A stretch of DNA of 64,000 bases from Thalassomonas sp. RHCl1 (GTDB taxonomy: Bacteria > Pseudomonadota > Gammaproteobacteria > Enterobacterales > Alteromonadaceae). This document shows, one piece after another, positions 54,653-63,884 of this stretch (positions are counted from its first letter, which is position 1; every line of letters starts with the position of its first letter). The stretch spans positions 124,001 through 188,000 of the forward strand of contig NZ_CANDNZ010000001.1 of assembly GCF_947387555.1 (NCBI RefSeq). Reading direction: 5' to 3'. Under the pieces are notes generated by a model that worked only from the letters and a program-made list of their open reading frames with translations, had not been told where the DNA came from and did not search any database. Made by a program: the position numbers and the translations under genes.

Positions 54653-56218
54653 ATGAAAATAAGGCGGACTTTCACCACGCTGTTAATCGCCCTGGCGTTT
54701 ACCGCCGGGATCGTTTGTGCCAAATACCTTAACGGCAGCGGGCACAGTAATCTCCCGGCCACAAGCGGCAGTGAGGGGGCAAGTTATCTCGGTTACCAGC
54801 ATGGGGGAGCCAAGGGGGATAAGGCAGAAAATAACAAGGCAAATAGCAACAAGGCAAAAAGCAGCAAGGCAAGCGCGGTGTCCCGCCGCAGCCGTGAGGG
54901 CAAAGTCCATGTGGTGGAAGACGGCGATTCGATCATGGCGGCGGTAAAGGCGGCGAGCCCCGGGGATACCATACAAATTTTCCCCGGCAATTATCACGAA
55001 ACCATCTACATAGATAAAGACGATATCCGCTTGATTGGCGTGATAGAGGCAGGTGAACGTGCGACCCTGGACGGCAAAGACTTGCTCAACGATGCTATTT
55101 TATATTCAGGCAATAATATCGTGGTGGAGAACTTAAAAATCACCCGTTATAAAGGCAACGGCATTATGGGGCAGGCGGGCAATAATTTTGAGATCCGCAA
55201 CAACATTATTGTCGATACCGGGGTGTACGGTATTTTCCCCCAGCTGGGCCAAAACGGCATCGTAGAATTTAATGTCATCTCGGGTATCGAAGATGCCGCC
55301 ATTTATGTCGGCATGAGTGATAATATCCATGTTGCCCATAACGATGTTTTTGACAGCGTTGCCGGGATCGAAATCGAAAACTCCCGCCATGCGATCGTGG
55401 AAAACAATTATGTCCACAACAATACCGGCGGCATCCTCGCCTTTATCACCCCGGGGCTGCCGATTAAAACCACCTATGATGTCATCATCCGCAATAATTT
55501 TGTCATCGGCAATAACCATAAAAACTTCGGCGCCCCCGGCTCGACCGTTTCCGGGATCCCGGCAGGTACGGGGATTTTGATCATGGCGGCGGATGAAGTT
55601 ATCGTCGAAGGCAATATTATTTCCGATAACAAAACCGCAGGCATTATCATTACCGACCACGACAATGCCGCCAATATCACCTTAGATCCCGAATCGGATC
55701 CCAGCCCGGATAAGGTGATGCTGCTGGACAATACCATGATCAATAACGGTTATGATACCTTGGATGAAGTCAAAGTACTGATGCTGACTGAGTTCAAAAG
55801 CGGCAATCCGGATATTGTCAGGGTAGGGCAGAGCCGTGACAGCTGTATCCTTAATCCGCAGCGTTATTTTACCCTGGGGCTGGGCAAGTGGAAAAAATGT
55901 GATTTCAGCCATACCGCGGCAATAGATACCTACCTTTTGGATGAGCCGGTACCGGCGCGGGAGATAGACCCGTCGGAGCGGGGCAAGGTGGTTTATCTCG
56001 GTATTTGCACCGGCTGCCATACCTACACCGGGCGCATGATAGGGCCGCCGGTGGAAATTATCCAGGCGCTGTATATGGATAATCCCGAGGGACTGGCCAA
56101 CTGGATTGAACAACCCACCAAGAAACGTGAAGATTATCCGCCGATGCCGCCGCAAAACTACCTGGACAAGGAAACCCGGCTGGCGGTGGCCAGGTATATG
56201 TTGAGCGCTACAAATTAA
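54653..56218 (+). CDS. parallel beta-helix (NosD-like) protein fused to a C-terminal cytochrome c domain
   Basis: The 521-residue product is exported (hydrophobic N-terminus, residues 7-23). After an Asn/Lys/Ser-rich linker, residues about 85-385 form right-handed beta-helix repeats (NNIVVENLKITRYKGNGIMG, NNFEIRNNIIVDTGVYGI, IHVAHNDVFDSVAGIEI). The C-terminus is a single haem c domain: CTGCH at 452-456 with a Met ligand candidate in PPMPPQ (Met498). GGAGGGG precedes the ATG, 13 bases after the peroxidase stop. Beta-helix proteins bind or cleave polysaccharides or shape metal sites (NosD). Fusion to haem suggests redox chemistry on a bound polymer or ligand; inference. Confidence 0.85.
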   Translation: MKIRRTFTTLLIALAFTAGIVCAKYLNGSGHSNLPATSGSEGASYLGYQHGGAKGDKAENNKANSNKAKSSKASAVSRRSREGKVHVVEDGDSIMAAVKAASPGDTIQIFPGNYHETIYIDKDDIRLIGVIEAGERATLDGKDLLNDAILYSGNNIVVENLKITRYKGNGIMGQAGNNFEIRNNIIVDTGVYGIFPQLGQNGIVEFNVISGIEDAAIYVGMSDNIHVAHNDVFDSVAGIEIENSRHAIVENNYVHNNTGGILAFITPGLPIKTTYDVIIRNNFVIGNNHKNFGAPGSTVSGIPAGTGILIMAADEVIVEGNIISDNKTAGIIITDHDNAANITLDPESDPSPDKVMLLDNTMINNGYDTLDEVKVLMLTEFKSGNPDIVRVGQSRDSCILNPQRYFTLGLGKWKKCDFSHTAAIDTYLLDEPVPAREIDPSERGKVVYLGICTGCHTYTGRMIGPPVEIIQALYMDNPEGLANWIEQPTKKREDYPPMPPQNYLDKETRLAVARYMLSATN

Positions 56219-56277
56219 CCCGTTAGCCCTCCCCCTGAACAAACGGTTTCAGGGGGATAAAATCCGGATGGGGCTTA

Positions 56278-56895
56278 TTAGCTTTTTGCTCCCATGCCCA
56301 ACAGGTATTCGCGGATTGCCGGATCTTTTGCAGCGCTTAGCGGGCTCCTCAAGGTGGTGCCGTTTAAGGTCCTGGCCCTGACTGCCAGGTTAACATCGGC
56401 GCCGTTTTCCACTAAAAATTTGACCATCGCCAGGTGGCCGTTGCGGGAAGCGGTAATCAAGGCGGTTTCATCGTCGGGAGCCACGGCATTGATGTCGGCG
56501 CCGCGGTTATAGAGCAAGGCAGCTGCCGCCACTTGGTTTTCCATGGCGGCAGGGGTTAGTGCCGTACCATCGCTCTTGGTTATTTGATTCACATCCGCCC
56601 CCTGCCGTAACAAGGTATTGAGCATTTCCAGCTTGCCCTGCCTGGCGGCGATGATCAAGGCAGTGCCGTCGCCGGGAATCAGTTGGTTAACATCCAAGGT
56701 GGAATTAAGCAGTGTCGTTAATGCCTGTTGGTCATTGTTGCTAATGGCTGTTATCAGGCCATCCGCTACGCTGTCGCTGCTACGGACAGGCGATTGGCCT
56801 GAAATTGAGTGTGTTGGCTTATCGTGTGAAAAACTGGTGGTGGCAACCAAGGCTAAGCTTAAGGTGAACACGGTAGCCGGGAGTAATATTTTCAT
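56278..56895 (-). CDS. exported ankyrin-repeat protein
   Basis: The 205-residue product has a signal peptide (to about residue 22, TTSFS). About four ankyrin repeats follow (DGTALIIAARQGKLEMLNTLLRQGADVNQ, DETALITASRNGHLAMVKFLVENGADVNL). Periplasmic ankyrin proteins in bacteria often accompany catalase or peroxidase genes. Here it lies 60 bases beyond the haem operon in convergent orientation. It is a protein-binding module; its partner is unknown. Confidence 0.87.
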   Translation of the reverse strand: MKILLPATVFTLSLALVATTSFSHDKPTHSISGQSPVRSSDSVADGLITAISNNDQQALTTLLNSTLDVNQLIPGDGTALIIAARQGKLEMLNTLLRQGADVNQITKSDGTALTPAAMENQVAAAALLYNRGADINAVAPDDETALITASRNGHLAMVKFLVENGADVNLAVRARTLNGTTLRSPLSAAKDPAIREYLLGMGAKS

Positions 56896-57164
56896 TGTTA
56901 TTATCCTTTTATGTTGCTGGCAAAGCTGCTGTTATAGATAAAGTCGCCGTCAACGGGAATAAAGTTTGAAAATTTCTCTGTTATTTCTTTTTATTGTTTG
57001 CCGGTGGCACCGCCGGTAAAAAACATGAGCAAAAAGCAGTAATTCCTTGATTGTGTATAATTAACGCTAATTGGTATTGACTTTCTGTTATTACCTGCCT
57101 TAAATGGAACAAGATTAGGCAGGTACCATGGCTTACTTTTATTGAGGTCTATTGAGCTATTTTG

Positions 57165-58742
57165 ATGAGTAAAGCACTGTTTTCCAATAACAAATTAAGT
57201 CAGCGGGTATTGGTTTATATTTTGCTTTGCAGCTCTGTGCTATCTTTATGTACTACCTCGGTACAACTTTATGCCGATTATAATGATGATTTATCCGCGT
57301 TAAAACAACGCTTTGTCAATATTGAAATCAGTTATATCCCCTCCATTGCCACCAGTCTCTGGGACTTTAACGAACCTTTAGTGCAGCAGCAAATTCAGGG
57401 CATAGTACAGCTGCCGGATATCCGTTACGCAAAAATCGTCACCGGCTTAGGTAATATTTATGAGTTCGGGGATCCGGATGTCGTGGCCGAGGACGACATG
57501 GAATACCCGGTTTTTTACGGGGATAATGATATCGGTACCTTGAAGGTGTTCGCCGATTACCAGGATATTTACCAGCGCTTGTGGCAAAGGGCCGGCTTTA
57601 TTATAACCTCAGAATTTATCAAAATTTTTATTGTTGCCCTGTGTATTGTTTTTATCGTTCACTTGCTGATCACCCGCCACCTGTACCGTATCACCCATTA
57701 TTCGCAGGAGTTAGGCAGCGATAACCTCAATACCGAATTAAGCCTGTCGAACCGCCCGGGTAAAAAAGATGAGTTAGATCTGCTGGTGGATGCCATTAAT
57801 GATATGCGCCTGACGTTAAAAAGCGATATTCAAAAACGGGAAGTGGCGGAAAATGCCCTGATCCAGCTTAACGGTGAGCTGGAAGTAAAAGTGTTTGACC
57901 GCACCGCCAAGTTAGAGCACAGCAATAAACAATTGCAGCAATCGCTGGATGATCTGACCCTGGCAAAAGATCAGCTGGTGCAGTCGGAAAAAATGGCTTC
58001 CCTGGGGCAGCTGGTGGCGGGGGTTGCCCATGAAGTCAACACGCCTTTGGGGATTTGTGTCACCTCCATTACCGCCCTCAAAGAAAAAGTCGACGCATTA
58101 AAGCGGGCGGTGGACTCGCAGGAACTCACCAAGTCACATTTGTCCACGACCTTAAATGTGCTGACCGAATACCAGTTGATCATTGAGCGCAGTTTGAATA
58201 AATCGGTGGAGCTGATCCGCGGTTTTAAATCGGTGGCGGTTGAACAGCATACCGATCCCGAATTGAAGATTAATTTGTCCCGCCAGGTGCATGATATAGT
58301 GAACACGGTCAAAACCATGTTTAAGCATAAAAAATATCAAATTCACCTGGATATAGATCCCGAACTTTCCCTGGTGACCTACCCCAGTGCCTGGAACCAG
58401 ATCTTAACCAACTTTTTAATGAATTCTCATGTCCACGGCTTTGAAGGGCGGGATACCGGCAATATTTCCATCTCTTTCACCGAAGAAGATGGTTACCTGA
58501 CCTTGCTATATAAAGATGATGGTGTCGGCATCAATAAAGGTATTAAAAAGCAGGTTTTTGATCCCTTTGTGACCACCAAGCGCGGCCAGGGAGGATCCGG
58601 CCTCGGGCTTAATATTGTATTTAACCTGGTCGATGCCAAACTTGGCGGTGTTATCAAATGCCTGGATGTCGACAAAGGTTGCTGTTTCCAGGTCCGGGTG
58701 CCGATAGTGCATGCCGACTCTAAAAAGCTTGCCGACGCCTAA
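57165..58742 (+). CDS. orphan membrane sensor histidine kinase
   Basis: I take the ATG at 57165; a TTG one codon earlier is less likely. The 525 residues comprise a first membrane helix, a periplasmic sensor of about 110 residues, a second helix (IIVALCIVFIVHLLI type, about 150-170) and a HAMP-like segment. A coiled coil, the phosphoacceptor motif QLVAGVAHEVNTPLG (His289) and an ATPase domain (NFLMNSHVHGFEG, DDGVGI, GGSGLGLNIVFNLV) follow. No response regulator is adjacent, so it works with a distant partner. Confidence 0.9.
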   Translation: MSKALFSNNKLSQRVLVYILLCSSVLSLCTTSVQLYADYNDDLSALKQRFVNIEISYIPSIATSLWDFNEPLVQQQIQGIVQLPDIRYAKIVTGLGNIYEFGDPDVVAEDDMEYPVFYGDNDIGTLKVFADYQDIYQRLWQRAGFIITSEFIKIFIVALCIVFIVHLLITRHLYRITHYSQELGSDNLNTELSLSNRPGKKDELDLLVDAINDMRLTLKSDIQKREVAENALIQLNGELEVKVFDRTAKLEHSNKQLQQSLDDLTLAKDQLVQSEKMASLGQLVAGVAHEVNTPLGICVTSITALKEKVDALKRAVDSQELTKSHLSTTLNVLTEYQLIIERSLNKSVELIRGFKSVAVEQHTDPELKINLSRQVHDIVNTVKTMFKHKKYQIHLDIDPELSLVTYPSAWNQILTNFLMNSHVHGFEGRDTGNISISFTEEDGYLTLLYKDDGVGINKGIKKQVFDPFVTTKRGQGGSGLGLNIVFNLVDAKLGGVIKCLDVDKGCCFQVRVPIVHADSKKLADA

Positions 58743-58881
58743 ATTGCCAATCCGTTAGCGATTGCTTCATCCCGCTTTCAGCTGAGTGTTTTATTTTTCT
58801 TTCTTGCCACTGCCGTTGTAGTTCCACCTTTATTCTCTTTTGCCGTCAGCAATTGGTTCTTAATTTTTTATGATGAAAAAT

Positions 58882-58896
58882 GTGACAGGTTGTCAC
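58882..58896 (+). promoter_or_regulatory. candidate operator upstream of the TetR gene
   Basis: GTGACA (58882-58887) and TGTCAC (58891-58896) form a perfect dyad with a three-base centre, 52 bases before the TetR start. TTGTCA (58890-58895), a -35-like hexamer, overlaps the right half, so binding would block transcription. Autorepression is the simplest reading. Confidence 0.5.
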
Positions 58897-58947
58897 TTTT
58901 TGGTTACTCTTAAGCTAATTGGACAAAAAGTAGTCAGGTGAGCGGAC

Positions 58948-59652
58948 GTGTCAGCAAGCATAATAAGAATCAATCCAAAGCAGCAGCGCAGCCAAAGCCG
59001 GGTCAGCAAGATACTGGAAATCGCCGGTGAGTTATTCGAATGCCGCGGCCTGGATGCGGTGACATTATCGGATATTGCCACTAAGGCGGAGATCACCCGC
59101 AGCTCTTTATACCGTTATTTTCCCGACAAGAATGCGGTCATTAAGGCGCTGGCCCAGTTACATATGGATAGACTCAAACAGGAATTTGACCGCCTCTTTT
59201 TGCCGGAAAAGCCTGTGCAAGGGGGACTGGAAATAAGTCAGCTTCAGGCGGGCAGTGTTATAGCGAGCGGCGATCACAGTGAGCATCAGCTGGGCCGGCA
59301 ACAACTGTTGGCAAGCGTTGATAAGATCATAGATGTTTATGCCAACTTTTATTGTCATCAGCCCGGGTTCAGTGCGGTATGGGGGGCCATGGCCAGCATT
59401 CCCGAACTGCAGGTGCTTGATGATCAGGAGTTGCATTATCACGGCCTGGTATTCTATCGGCAAACCCGGCAATTATTTCCCAAGGTCAGCGAAGCACAGT
59501 TAAGGATCATCAGCACTATGTTGCCCAGGGCGGTGGGGGCGGTGTTACGTCTGGCGATGTCGGCAACACCACAAGAGGCAAAGGCTTATATTGAAGAAGC
59601 CAAGCAAATGGCGAAGGCGTATTTATTGAGCATTTTCGAGCAACAGGGGTGA
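58948..59652 (+). CDS. TetR/AcrR-family regulator
   Basis: The 234-residue product has an N-terminal TetR helix-turn-helix (VSKILEIAGELFECRGLDAV, TLSDIATKAEITRSSLYRYF) and a helical ligand domain of unknown specificity. It starts at GTG 58948 with AGGTGAG upstream. It lies 182 bases before the ceramidase gene on the same strand, and a dyad operator candidate is upstream of it. It may respond to a lipid or long-chain base; inference. Confidence 0.88.
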   Translation: MSASIIRINPKQQRSQSRVSKILEIAGELFECRGLDAVTLSDIATKAEITRSSLYRYFPDKNAVIKALAQLHMDRLKQEFDRLFLPEKPVQGGLEISQLQAGSVIASGDHSEHQLGRQQLLASVDKIIDVYANFYCHQPGFSAVWGAMASIPELQVLDDQELHYHGLVFYRQTRQLFPKVSEAQLRIISTMLPRAVGAVLRLAMSATPQEAKAYIEEAKQMAKAYLLSIFEQQG

Positions 59653-59759
59653 TCAGAACCACAGGCGGATAAAACAGATAAAAATACCAGGGAAGAGCGG
59701 TAATAAGGGAAGTAAGAGGTACTTATTTTTTCTCTGAAGATTAGCACAGTCTTTCGGGC

Positions 59760-59795
59760 CGGGAGTCCACCTATAAGACATGCTCCCGACTCCCG
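59760..59795 (+). repeat. 8-bp inverted repeat before the ceramidase gene
   Basis: CGGGAGTC (59760-59767) and GACTCCCG (59788-59795) are perfect complements separated by 20 bases, 40 bases before the ceramidase start. It could be a leader hairpin or a terminator of the TetR transcript. Confidence 0.4.
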
Positions 59796-59834
59796 TTAGC
59801 GGCCGGGAACATGACAAGCTAACAGGAAGAAAAA

Positions 59835-61844
59835 ATGAAAATAATAAGGACGAGCATCAGGAGAATAGTACCTGCGGCATTACTTGCCTGCGTTGGTGTT
59901 ACCCAGGCGGGGGACTTTCAAATAGGCCGGGGCATACATGATATTACCGGGCCGGCGGCAGAAGTCGGTATGTTGGGGTATGCCGACCTGGAGCAGATCA
60001 GCTCAGGTATCCATACCCGGTTGCATGCCCGCGCGTTTATCATTGCCGAGCATGACAATGTCAACCAGCGGGTGGTGATGGTCAGTGCCGATCTCGGTAT
60101 GCTGACCCAGTCGGTGAAGCAAGGGGTGGTGGCCAAGCTCAGGCAAAAATACGGCGATCTCTATCTCGATGCCAATGTGATGTTATCCCCCACCCATACC
60201 CATTCGGGTCCCGGCGGCCTGTCTCATTATGCCCTTACCAACCTGACGTCTTTGGGTTATATCGAACAGAACTATCATGCGGTTGTTGACGGCATAGTCG
60301 CGGCGATAGATCAGGCGCACCAGGAGCTGAGCCCGGGGGAAATTAAAATCAACCAGGGCGAGTTGTACAATGTCAGCATAAACCGCAGCGATGAAGCTTA
60401 CCAGGCCAATCCGGCGGCAGAAAAAAGCCGTTATGACGACAATGTCGAACATACCATGACCCTGCTGAAATTCACTAAAAATAACCAGGATTATGCCCAG
60501 TGGAACTGGTTCCCGGTGCACCCTGTGTCTATGAGCAGCAGCAATACCCTGATCTCTGCCGATAACAAGGGTTATGCCTCTTATCTTTTTGAGCGGGACA
60601 TGGGCCTGGATTATCTGAGCAAGCAAGGTTTTGTCGCCGCTTTTGCCCAGGCCAATGCCGGGGATGTCAGCCCCAACTTAAACCTTGACGGCACCGGTCC
60701 CGGCAGCACTGAGCTGGAAAGCACACAAATTATCGGCCAGCGCCAATACGATAAAGCGAAAGCGCTTTATTTAAGCGCCAGCCAAAACCTGGGCGGCGAT
60801 ATCAGCTACCGCCATACCTTTGTTGATTTCTCCAAACTGGCGGTGGCTGCTGAATATTCAGGGGAAAGCGCCAGCAGCACCTGTGATGCCGCCTTAGGTT
60901 ATGCCTTTGCCGCCGGCACCGAAGACGGTAAGGGGCCGGACTGGTTTCATGAAGGGGATAACAGTGCAAACCCGCTGTTTACTATGGTGACTTCCCTGAT
61001 TGCCGTGGCCCCGGACTCGCTTCGGGAATGTCACGCGGAAAAAGAAATTCTGCTGGCAACGGGCTTGGTAGAGCCTGTGCCCTGGACCCCGGATGTGTTG
61101 CCGTTGCAGCTGCTGAAAATAGGCCGCTTGGCGGTGGTTGCCCTGCCGTCTGAAATCACGACCATGGCGGGACGCAGGTTAATGGCAACGGTAAAAGCCG
61201 AGCTGGCGGGCGAGGTTGATCATGTGGTCTTGTCCGGCCTGGCCAATACCTATGCCGGTTATGTCTCCACCCGGGAAGAATATGCCGCCCAGCATTACGA
61301 AGGCGGCCATACCATTTTCGGCCCCCATACTTTGGCGGGTTACCAGCAGGAATTTACCAAGCTGGCGCGGGCAATCAAGCAAAATACCCAGGTGGACGCC
61401 GGACCGGCGTTAAGGGAGTTGGCGGATCAGCAGCTGACCTTCCAAACCGGTGTGGTCTTGGATAATACCCCGATCTTTACTTCTTTTGGCGATGTTCATC
61501 AGCAGGTGAATTCCAATTACGGCAAAGGACAAACGGCTTTTGTCAGCTTCTGGACCGGGCATCCGAAAAATGATTTAAAAACCCAAAGCACTTATCTGGA
61601 GGTGCAAAGGAAAGTGGCGGGGAGCTGGCAAAAAGTCGCCGATGACAATGACTGGGAAACCTTTTACCGCTGGAAGCGTATCGATCCCGTGTGGGGCAGC
61701 TCGCGTGCGGAAATTTCCTGGAATATCCCTGCAGATGCCCCAAGCGGGGAATACCGCATCTTGCATTACGGCGCCTATAAAAACGGCTGGACCGGCAATA
61801 TCCACCACTTTACCGGCAAATCCAAATCCTTTAACGTAAACTAG
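59835..61844 (+). CDS. secreted neutral ceramidase
   Basis: The 669-residue product has a signal peptide (to about residue 25, VTQAG) and the neutral-ceramidase family order. GRGIHDITGPAAEVGMLGYA comes first, then the zinc-site motif SPTHTHSGPGG and the catalytic serine in NRSDEAY. A second zinc His lies in WFPVHPVSMS, and GGHTIFGPHTLAGYQQEF comes late. A C-terminal immunoglobulin-like domain ends the protein. It hydrolyses the amide bond of ceramides to sphingosine and fatty acid. Export suggests use of eukaryotic or environmental sphingolipids. Confidence 0.93.
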   Translation: MKIIRTSIRRIVPAALLACVGVTQAGDFQIGRGIHDITGPAAEVGMLGYADLEQISSGIHTRLHARAFIIAEHDNVNQRVVMVSADLGMLTQSVKQGVVAKLRQKYGDLYLDANVMLSPTHTHSGPGGLSHYALTNLTSLGYIEQNYHAVVDGIVAAIDQAHQELSPGEIKINQGELYNVSINRSDEAYQANPAAEKSRYDDNVEHTMTLLKFTKNNQDYAQWNWFPVHPVSMSSSNTLISADNKGYASYLFERDMGLDYLSKQGFVAAFAQANAGDVSPNLNLDGTGPGSTELESTQIIGQRQYDKAKALYLSASQNLGGDISYRHTFVDFSKLAVAAEYSGESASSTCDAALGYAFAAGTEDGKGPDWFHEGDNSANPLFTMVTSLIAVAPDSLRECHAEKEILLATGLVEPVPWTPDVLPLQLLKIGRLAVVALPSEITTMAGRRLMATVKAELAGEVDHVVLSGLANTYAGYVSTREEYAAQHYEGGHTIFGPHTLAGYQQEFTKLARAIKQNTQVDAGPALRELADQQLTFQTGVVLDNTPIFTSFGDVHQQVNSNYGKGQTAFVSFWTGHPKNDLKTQSTYLEVQRKVAGSWQKVADDNDWETFYRWKRIDPVWGSSRAEISWNIPADAPSGEYRILHYGAYKNGWTGNIHHFTGKSKSFNVN

Positions 61845-61868
61845 CCGCAAGCCGGCTCAGTAAGTCAT

Positions 61869-61902
61869 ATTAAAGCTAAGGTGAACATGCCTTAGCTTTA
61901 AT
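61869..61902. terminator. bidirectional hairpin between ceramidase and PhzF genes
   Basis: A perfect 13-bp stem: ATTAAAGCTAAGG (61869-61881) with CCTTAGCTTTAAT (61890-61902), loop of eight. A/T-rich arms on both sides suit termination from both convergent genes. Confidence 0.75.
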
Positions 61903-61959
61903 TACAGGAAGTAATGTATGTCATGGGCTCAGGACGAGCAGGAATGACGATTTGTAGTA

Positions 61960-62751
61960 TTACAAGTTTATTTCCCCGGCCATATAATCGACGGCGCCGC
62001 CGGTTAATAATACCCGATCGCCTTTGAGCTCGCAGGTGAGCTGGCCGGTGCGTTCGGATAACTGTTTAGCGGTTAACAGCTTGCGCTTTAACCGGGCCTG
62101 CCAGTAGGGAGCAAGCTGGCAGTGGGCGGAGCCGGTCACCGGATCTTCATTCACGCGATACTTAGGGTAAAAACAGCGGCTGACAAAATCGACATCATTT
62201 CCGGGCGCCGTCACTATCACCCCCCTTAAATCCAGGTTATACCAGGCGGCATAATCCGGGGTAAGGCTTTTGACTTCTTCTTCATCATTGAGGACAACCA
62301 GGTAATCGGTGCCCGCCAGTACGGCTGTCGGTGTTATTGTTAATCCGGCCAATAATGCCATCGGCGGAGCAACCTCCCTGGATGCAGAGGCGGGAAAGTC
62401 CAGGCAATAACCTCCGCTCGCCTTGGTTACCTTCAGCTCGCCGCTTCGGCTTTTAAAGCGGATTTCCGGCTCGTTAAAACCTAAATGTTGATATAACACA
62501 TGGGCGCTGGCCAGGGTGGCATGACCGCACAGATCTACCTCACCCTTAGGCGTGAACCAGCGAAGCTCGATGCCTTGTTCACCGTTATTTTCACCCGGCA
62601 CGATAAAAGCGGTTTCCGATAAATTATTGGCTGCGGCGATTTTTTGCAGCAGTTCGTCATCAAGCCAGTGGCCTAACGGACAGACCGCGGCGGGGTTACC
62701 TTCGAAGACTTTGGCGGCGAAAGTGTCTACCTGATATATGCTTATTTTCAT
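61960..62751 (-). CDS. PhzF-family epimerase/isomerase-like protein
   Basis: The 263-residue product opens with VDTFAAKVFEGNPAAVCPLG and the catalytic-Glu segment NNLSETAFI (Glu46). It continues with RWFTPKGEVDLCGHATLASA and ends with DPVTGSAHCQLAPYW, all diagnostic of the PhzF fold. No phenazine genes are near, so it is one of the many orphan family members of unknown substrate. Confidence 0.92.
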   Translation of the reverse strand: MKISIYQVDTFAAKVFEGNPAAVCPLGHWLDDELLQKIAAANNLSETAFIVPGENNGEQGIELRWFTPKGEVDLCGHATLASAHVLYQHLGFNEPEIRFKSRSGELKVTKASGGYCLDFPASASREVAPPMALLAGLTITPTAVLAGTDYLVVLNDEEEVKSLTPDYAAWYNLDLRGVIVTAPGNDVDFVSRCFYPKYRVNEDPVTGSAHCQLAPYWQARLKRKLLTAKQLSERTGQLTCELKGDRVLLTGGAVDYMAGEINL

Positions 62752-62777
62752 TTTTTACCTGCTGTTAACTGAAGTGG

Positions 62778-63095
62778 TTATTCCCGGTACCAAACCGTCA
62801 CCAGGCCATCTGAGTCGCTTACCGAATGGGAGATGTTGATCAGTTGCTCCGGCTTTAAAGTAGACGCAAATGCACTGGCACTGGTAAATAACTCGTCCCA
62901 GTTGGCAAAGGCACCGCGAAAAATTTTATAGGTGACCGAGTGGGGCTTTGAAATATAGAGCTGCGCATTTGGAAATGAATGGCTGGGGTTTTCTTTTGTG
63001 GTATTGCTCACACCCTTGGCACAATTGCATTTCCAGCAAACCTCGAAGCTGTCATCTTCGACATCGGTATTGCAGTTTTGACATATCCAGGTCAT
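62778..63095 (-). CDS. small protein with zinc-ribbon N-terminus
   Basis: I choose ATG 63095 (105 residues) because GGAGAG, lying between it and the in-frame ATG at 63107, makes a good Shine-Dalgarno for the second start. Two cysteine pairs (CQNC and CWKC, 14-16 residues apart) form a zinc ribbon of the putative signal-transducing DUF2007-like type. The rest, from NAQLYISK onwards, is a small alpha/beta region of unknown function. Confidence 0.65.
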   Translation of the reverse strand: MTWICQNCNTDVEDDSFEVCWKCNCAKGVSNTTKENPSHSFPNAQLYISKPHSVTYKIFRGAFANWDELFTSASAFASTLKPEQLINISHSVSDSDGLVTVWYRE

Positions 63096-63123
63096 TTTTC
63101 TCTCCATTTAGCTTATGGGGCCG

Positions 63124-63876
63124 CTACTTTAAGAAAGCTTGAATAACTTGATAATACTTGGGATATTGAGAAATATCATTGTGATCGGCATTTTTTATTA
63201 ATGCTACCTGAGGTTTCAGGGGGGTATAAGCGGTGACCAGCTTATCGCTGTGCACCCGGGCTATGACCCTGTCATGTTCGGCAATCACCAGCAAGACTTT
63301 AGCCTTGATGTCTTTACTTCTGGCGGCAGAATTATATTTGTCTTTTAGCAGATACTTCATCGGATAGATGGGAAACTGTGCCTGGGCGACAGCCTCTATG
63401 CTGGCAAAAGGGGTCACCAGCACCAGGTGGGAAATATCCCGCTCGGCTGCCAGGTAGCTGGCGATGCCGCTGCCTAAGCTGCGGCCGATCACGCCAATAC
63501 TGGTATGTTGCCCGGTAAGCTGATCATAAATGGCCAGGGCATCGCTATAAAGCCCCTGTTCATTCGGGCTGCCGCTGCTGCCGCCGTAGCTGCGGTAATT
63601 TACCAGGTAAACACTGTAGTCCGGTAATGCCCGGGTAAAGTCAACGGCGTTAAAGGCTACAGCTTCGGCATTGCCGCCAAAATATAACAGTGCCTTTTTC
63701 TGGCCGCCGTTGACCAGGATGGTTTTAATGATCTGTCCCTGGTTGGCAAATTCAAGTTCCGGGTAGCCGTGATCGACGGCGCCGCGCGGGAAATAAATCA
63801 AGGTACGCTGCATCACAAACAGCAAGCTGCCCAGGGCGAAATAGATGATCAGTACAGAGCAGAGTAATTTCAGCAT
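63124..63876 (-). CDS. membrane-anchored alpha/beta hydrolase
   Basis: The 250-residue product begins with a hydrophobic helix (residues 3-22) that may anchor it. An alpha/beta hydrolase core follows with nucleophile elbow GRSLGSG, acid AEHDRV and catalytic His in NADHNDISQ. The oxyanion segment is LLYFGGNAE. This is the pattern of the BEM46/YfhR-like serine peptidase/esterase group. It starts eight bases after the stop of the gene that enters from the right edge, suggesting an operon. Confidence 0.87.
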   Translation of the reverse strand: MLKLLCSVLIIYFALGSLLFVMQRTLIYFPRGAVDHGYPELEFANQGQIIKTILVNGGQKKALLYFGGNAEAVAFNAVDFTRALPDYSVYLVNYRSYGGSSGSPNEQGLYSDALAIYDQLTGQHTSIGVIGRSLGSGIASYLAAERDISHLVLVTPFASIEAVAQAQFPIYPMKYLLKDKYNSAARSKDIKAKVLLVIAEHDRVIARVHSDKLVTAYTPLKPQVALIKNADHNDISQYPKYYQVIQAFLK

Positions 63877-63884
63877 AAGTTTTA

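Noticed and set aside
59760-59795. TetR operator before the ceramidase
   Set aside because: The 20-base spacer and sequence do not resemble the GTGACA/TGTCAC dyad in front of the TetR gene; kept only as an inverted repeat.
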